Below are positions 5,569 to 6,746 of a DNA stretch of 6,746 nucleotides, in pieces; positions within the stretch are counted from its first letter, which is position 1; each line of letters begins with the position of its first letter. The stretch is taken from assembly GCA_017560855.1 (NCBI GenBank), contig JAFZEB010000043.1:1-6746 (forward strand), given 5' to 3'. Made by a program: the position numbers and the translations under genes. A model generated the notes under the pieces. That model had not been told where the DNA came from, did not search any database, and saw only the letters and a program-made list of their open reading frames with translations. Origin of the DNA: Ruminiclostridium sp. (lineage in GTDB: Bacteria > Bacillota > Clostridia > Oscillospirales > Oscillospiraceae).

Positions 5569-5602
5569 AAAAAATCTGCGGAACGCAGGTGCGTTCCGCA
5601 GA
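5569..5602 (-). terminator. Terminator of the symporter gene
   Basis: A 12-bp perfect stem, TCTGCGGAACGC (5602-5591 read on the minus strand) with GCGTTCCGCAGA (5586-5575), closes a 4-nt loop and is followed by six T (5574-5569). It starts 15 nt after the symporter stop codon. A textbook intrinsic terminator. Confidence 0.93.
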
Positions 5603-5617
5603 TGAAAGAGACGATAT

Positions 5618-6746
5618 TTACTTTGCAGCCTTTTCTGCATCGACGCCCTTGAAGTACTCTCTGGTTTCCTTCACGACAACGCCGGACAGAGCGACAATAC
5701 CAATCAGGTTGGGGATCGCCATGCAGCCGTTCAGAGTGTCGGAGATGTCCCAGATGACGCCCAGGTCAACGGTTGCACCCAGAACGGTGCAGATGATGTA
5801 GACGACATAGTAGGGCTTGATGGACTTGGTGCCGAAGACGAACTCGCAGCAACGAGCGCCGTACAGAGCCCAGCCCAGGATGGTGGAGAATGCGAACAGA
5901 GCCAGACCAATTGCGATGATCAGGGAGCCGCCCTTCTCGGTGAACAGGGTGCCCAGGGAGTATGCGACCAGGTTGGTCTCGCCCATGACGCCGTAGTTCA
6001 GGTTGATGCCGCCGTGGTATGCGCCGCACAGCAGGGTCAGACCGGTCAGGGTGCAGATGACGATGGTGTCCAGGAAGACTTCGAAGATGCCGTACATAGC
6101 CTGCTTAGCAGGGACGGTCTCGGAGGTGGTAGCGTGAGCCATGGGAGCGGTACCCAGACCAGCCTCGTTGGAGAAGATACCACGCTTCATGCCCCAGGAG
6201 ATAACCACGAACATGGAGCCGACAGCGCCGCCGGTCAGACCTGCGGGGGAGAATGCGCCAGCAAAGATGTCGCGGAAGATCATGGGCAGAGAGGGTGCGG
6301 AGTAGATGACCACTGCCAGGCAAGCCACGATGTAGATGACTGCCATGCCGGGAACCAGCTTCTCGGTGGTAGCGCCCAGACGCTTGATACCGCCGAACAG
6401 AACGATAGCAGCCAGGACAGCCAGGATCAGGCCGATGACCAGGTTGACGGTGGACAGAGCAGCGAAGTCAGGGTTGAAAGCCAGGATAACGGTGTCAATG
6501 GAGGAAACGATGTTGCCGGACTGGATGGCGTTACCGGTACCCAGTGCAGCCAGAGCAGCAAAGATGGAGAAGCAGACAGCCAGCCACTTCCAGTTCTTGC
6601 CCAGGCCCTTGGTGATGTAGTACATGGGACCGCCGACCCAGTCGCCGATCTCGTTACGCTCACGGAACTTGACAGCCAGCAGGATCTCAGAATACTTGGT
6701 AGCCATACCGATCAGAGCGGTGACCCACAGCCAGAACAGAGCGCCA
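5618..6746 (-). CDS. Alanine/glycine:cation symporter (AGCS/AlsT family), N-terminus missing
   Basis: A membrane carrier that brings in small amino acids (alanine or glycine) with Na+ or H+. About 375 residues are visible; full members have roughly 450-480, so some 80-100 N-terminal residues lie past the right edge. The frame stays open to the edge, and the first visible residues (GALFWLWVTALIGMATKYSE) are the conserved family segment, so the ATG at 6706 is internal and not the start. The family hallmark GMKRGIFSNEAGLGTAP is encoded at 6193-6143. Several hydrophobic helices follow, including ones near 6050, 5910, 5800 and 5680, with a short charged C-terminus ending EKAAK. It is transcribed separately from feo, since a strong terminator and a repeat element lie between them. 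The exact substrate and coupling ion cannot be read from the sequence. Confidence 0.95.
   Translation of the reverse strand, partial: GALFWLWVTALIGMATKYSEILLAVKFRERNEIGDWVGGPMYYITKGLGKNWKWLAVCFSIFAALAALGTGNAIQSGNIVSSIDTVILAFNPDFAALSTVNLVIGLILAVLAAIVLFGGIKRLGATTEKLVPGMAVIYIVACLAVVIYSAPSLPMIFRDIFAGAFSPAGLTGGAVGSMFVVISWGMKRGIFSNEAGLGTAPMAHATTSETVPAKQAMYGIFEVFLDTIVICTLTGLTLLCGAYHGGINLNYGVMGETNLVAYSLGTLFTEKGGSLIIAIGLALFAFSTILGWALYGARCCEFVFGTKSIKPYYVVYIICTVLGATVDLGVIWDISDTLNGCMAIPNLIGIVALSGVVVKETREYFKGVDAEKAAK

Noticed and set aside
6704..6706. ATG at 6706 as start of the symporter gene
   Set aside because: The frame stays open to the window edge and the residues before this Met (GALFWLWVTALIG) are conserved AGCS-family sequence, so the true start lies outside the window.
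1..6746. A new defence, mobile or other exotic system
   Set aside because: Every sizeable frame on the coding strand belongs to a known family (PurM, PurF, PurE, FeoB-associated peptide, FeoB, FeoA, AGCS symporter), and the gaps are filled by promoters, operators, a riboswitch, terminators and one repeat. Nothing supports an additional system.

Overview
The window carries seven protein genes, all on the minus strand, so transcription runs from high to low coordinates. The sequence is GC-rich, but its regulatory gaps look Gram-positive: strong AGGAGG ribosome sites, TTGACA/TATAAT-like promoters and U-tract terminators. Together with clostridial-type proteins (short FeoB, FeoB-associated Cys-rich peptide, MGGFCG-type PurF) this suggests a strict anaerobe of the Clostridia, most likely an Oscillospiraceae-like gut bacterium. 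The family placement is inference.

Right part (5569-6746): the C-terminal ~375 residues of an alanine/glycine:cation symporter (AGCS/AlsT family), cut by the window edge, with a strong terminator. Next comes an 85-bp imperfect palindromic intergenic element (5458-5542) made of two matching hairpins.

Middle part (2752-5419): a ferrous iron uptake locus, feoA - feoB - small Cys-rich membrane protein, closed by a terminator. The feoA promoter is a good TTGACA-17-TATGCT, and TTAG-N6-CTAA-like palindromes cover its -35, its -10 and the start of its transcript. A perfect copy of that palindrome lies between feoA and feoB, just after a hairpin/U-tract terminator. This suggests metal-dependent repression, probably by a DtxR-type regulator, and partly separate control of feoA and feoB.

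Left part (1-2691): a de novo purine operon, purE - purF - purM (purM cut by the window edge). A promoter at 2663-2691 drives a leader holding a recognisable ZTP (pfl) riboswitch, with P1, P2, P3 and a 5-bp pseudoknot. Its conserved 3' GGGC is shared with an intrinsic terminator hairpin, which is the layout of a ligand-activated transcriptional switch. ZTP builds up when 10-formyl-THF is short, so the leader would switch on purine synthesis under that stress. The PurF is a divergent subtype: PRPP site, four Fe-S cysteines and candidate nucleophile Cys are kept, but glutamine-binding residues of the classical enzyme seem to be missing.

The window looks like ordinary core metabolism plus transport. 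I see no defence system, phage, IS element or CRISPR array. The items most worth a second look are the PurF subtype, the ZTP switch, the iron operators and the palindromic repeat.
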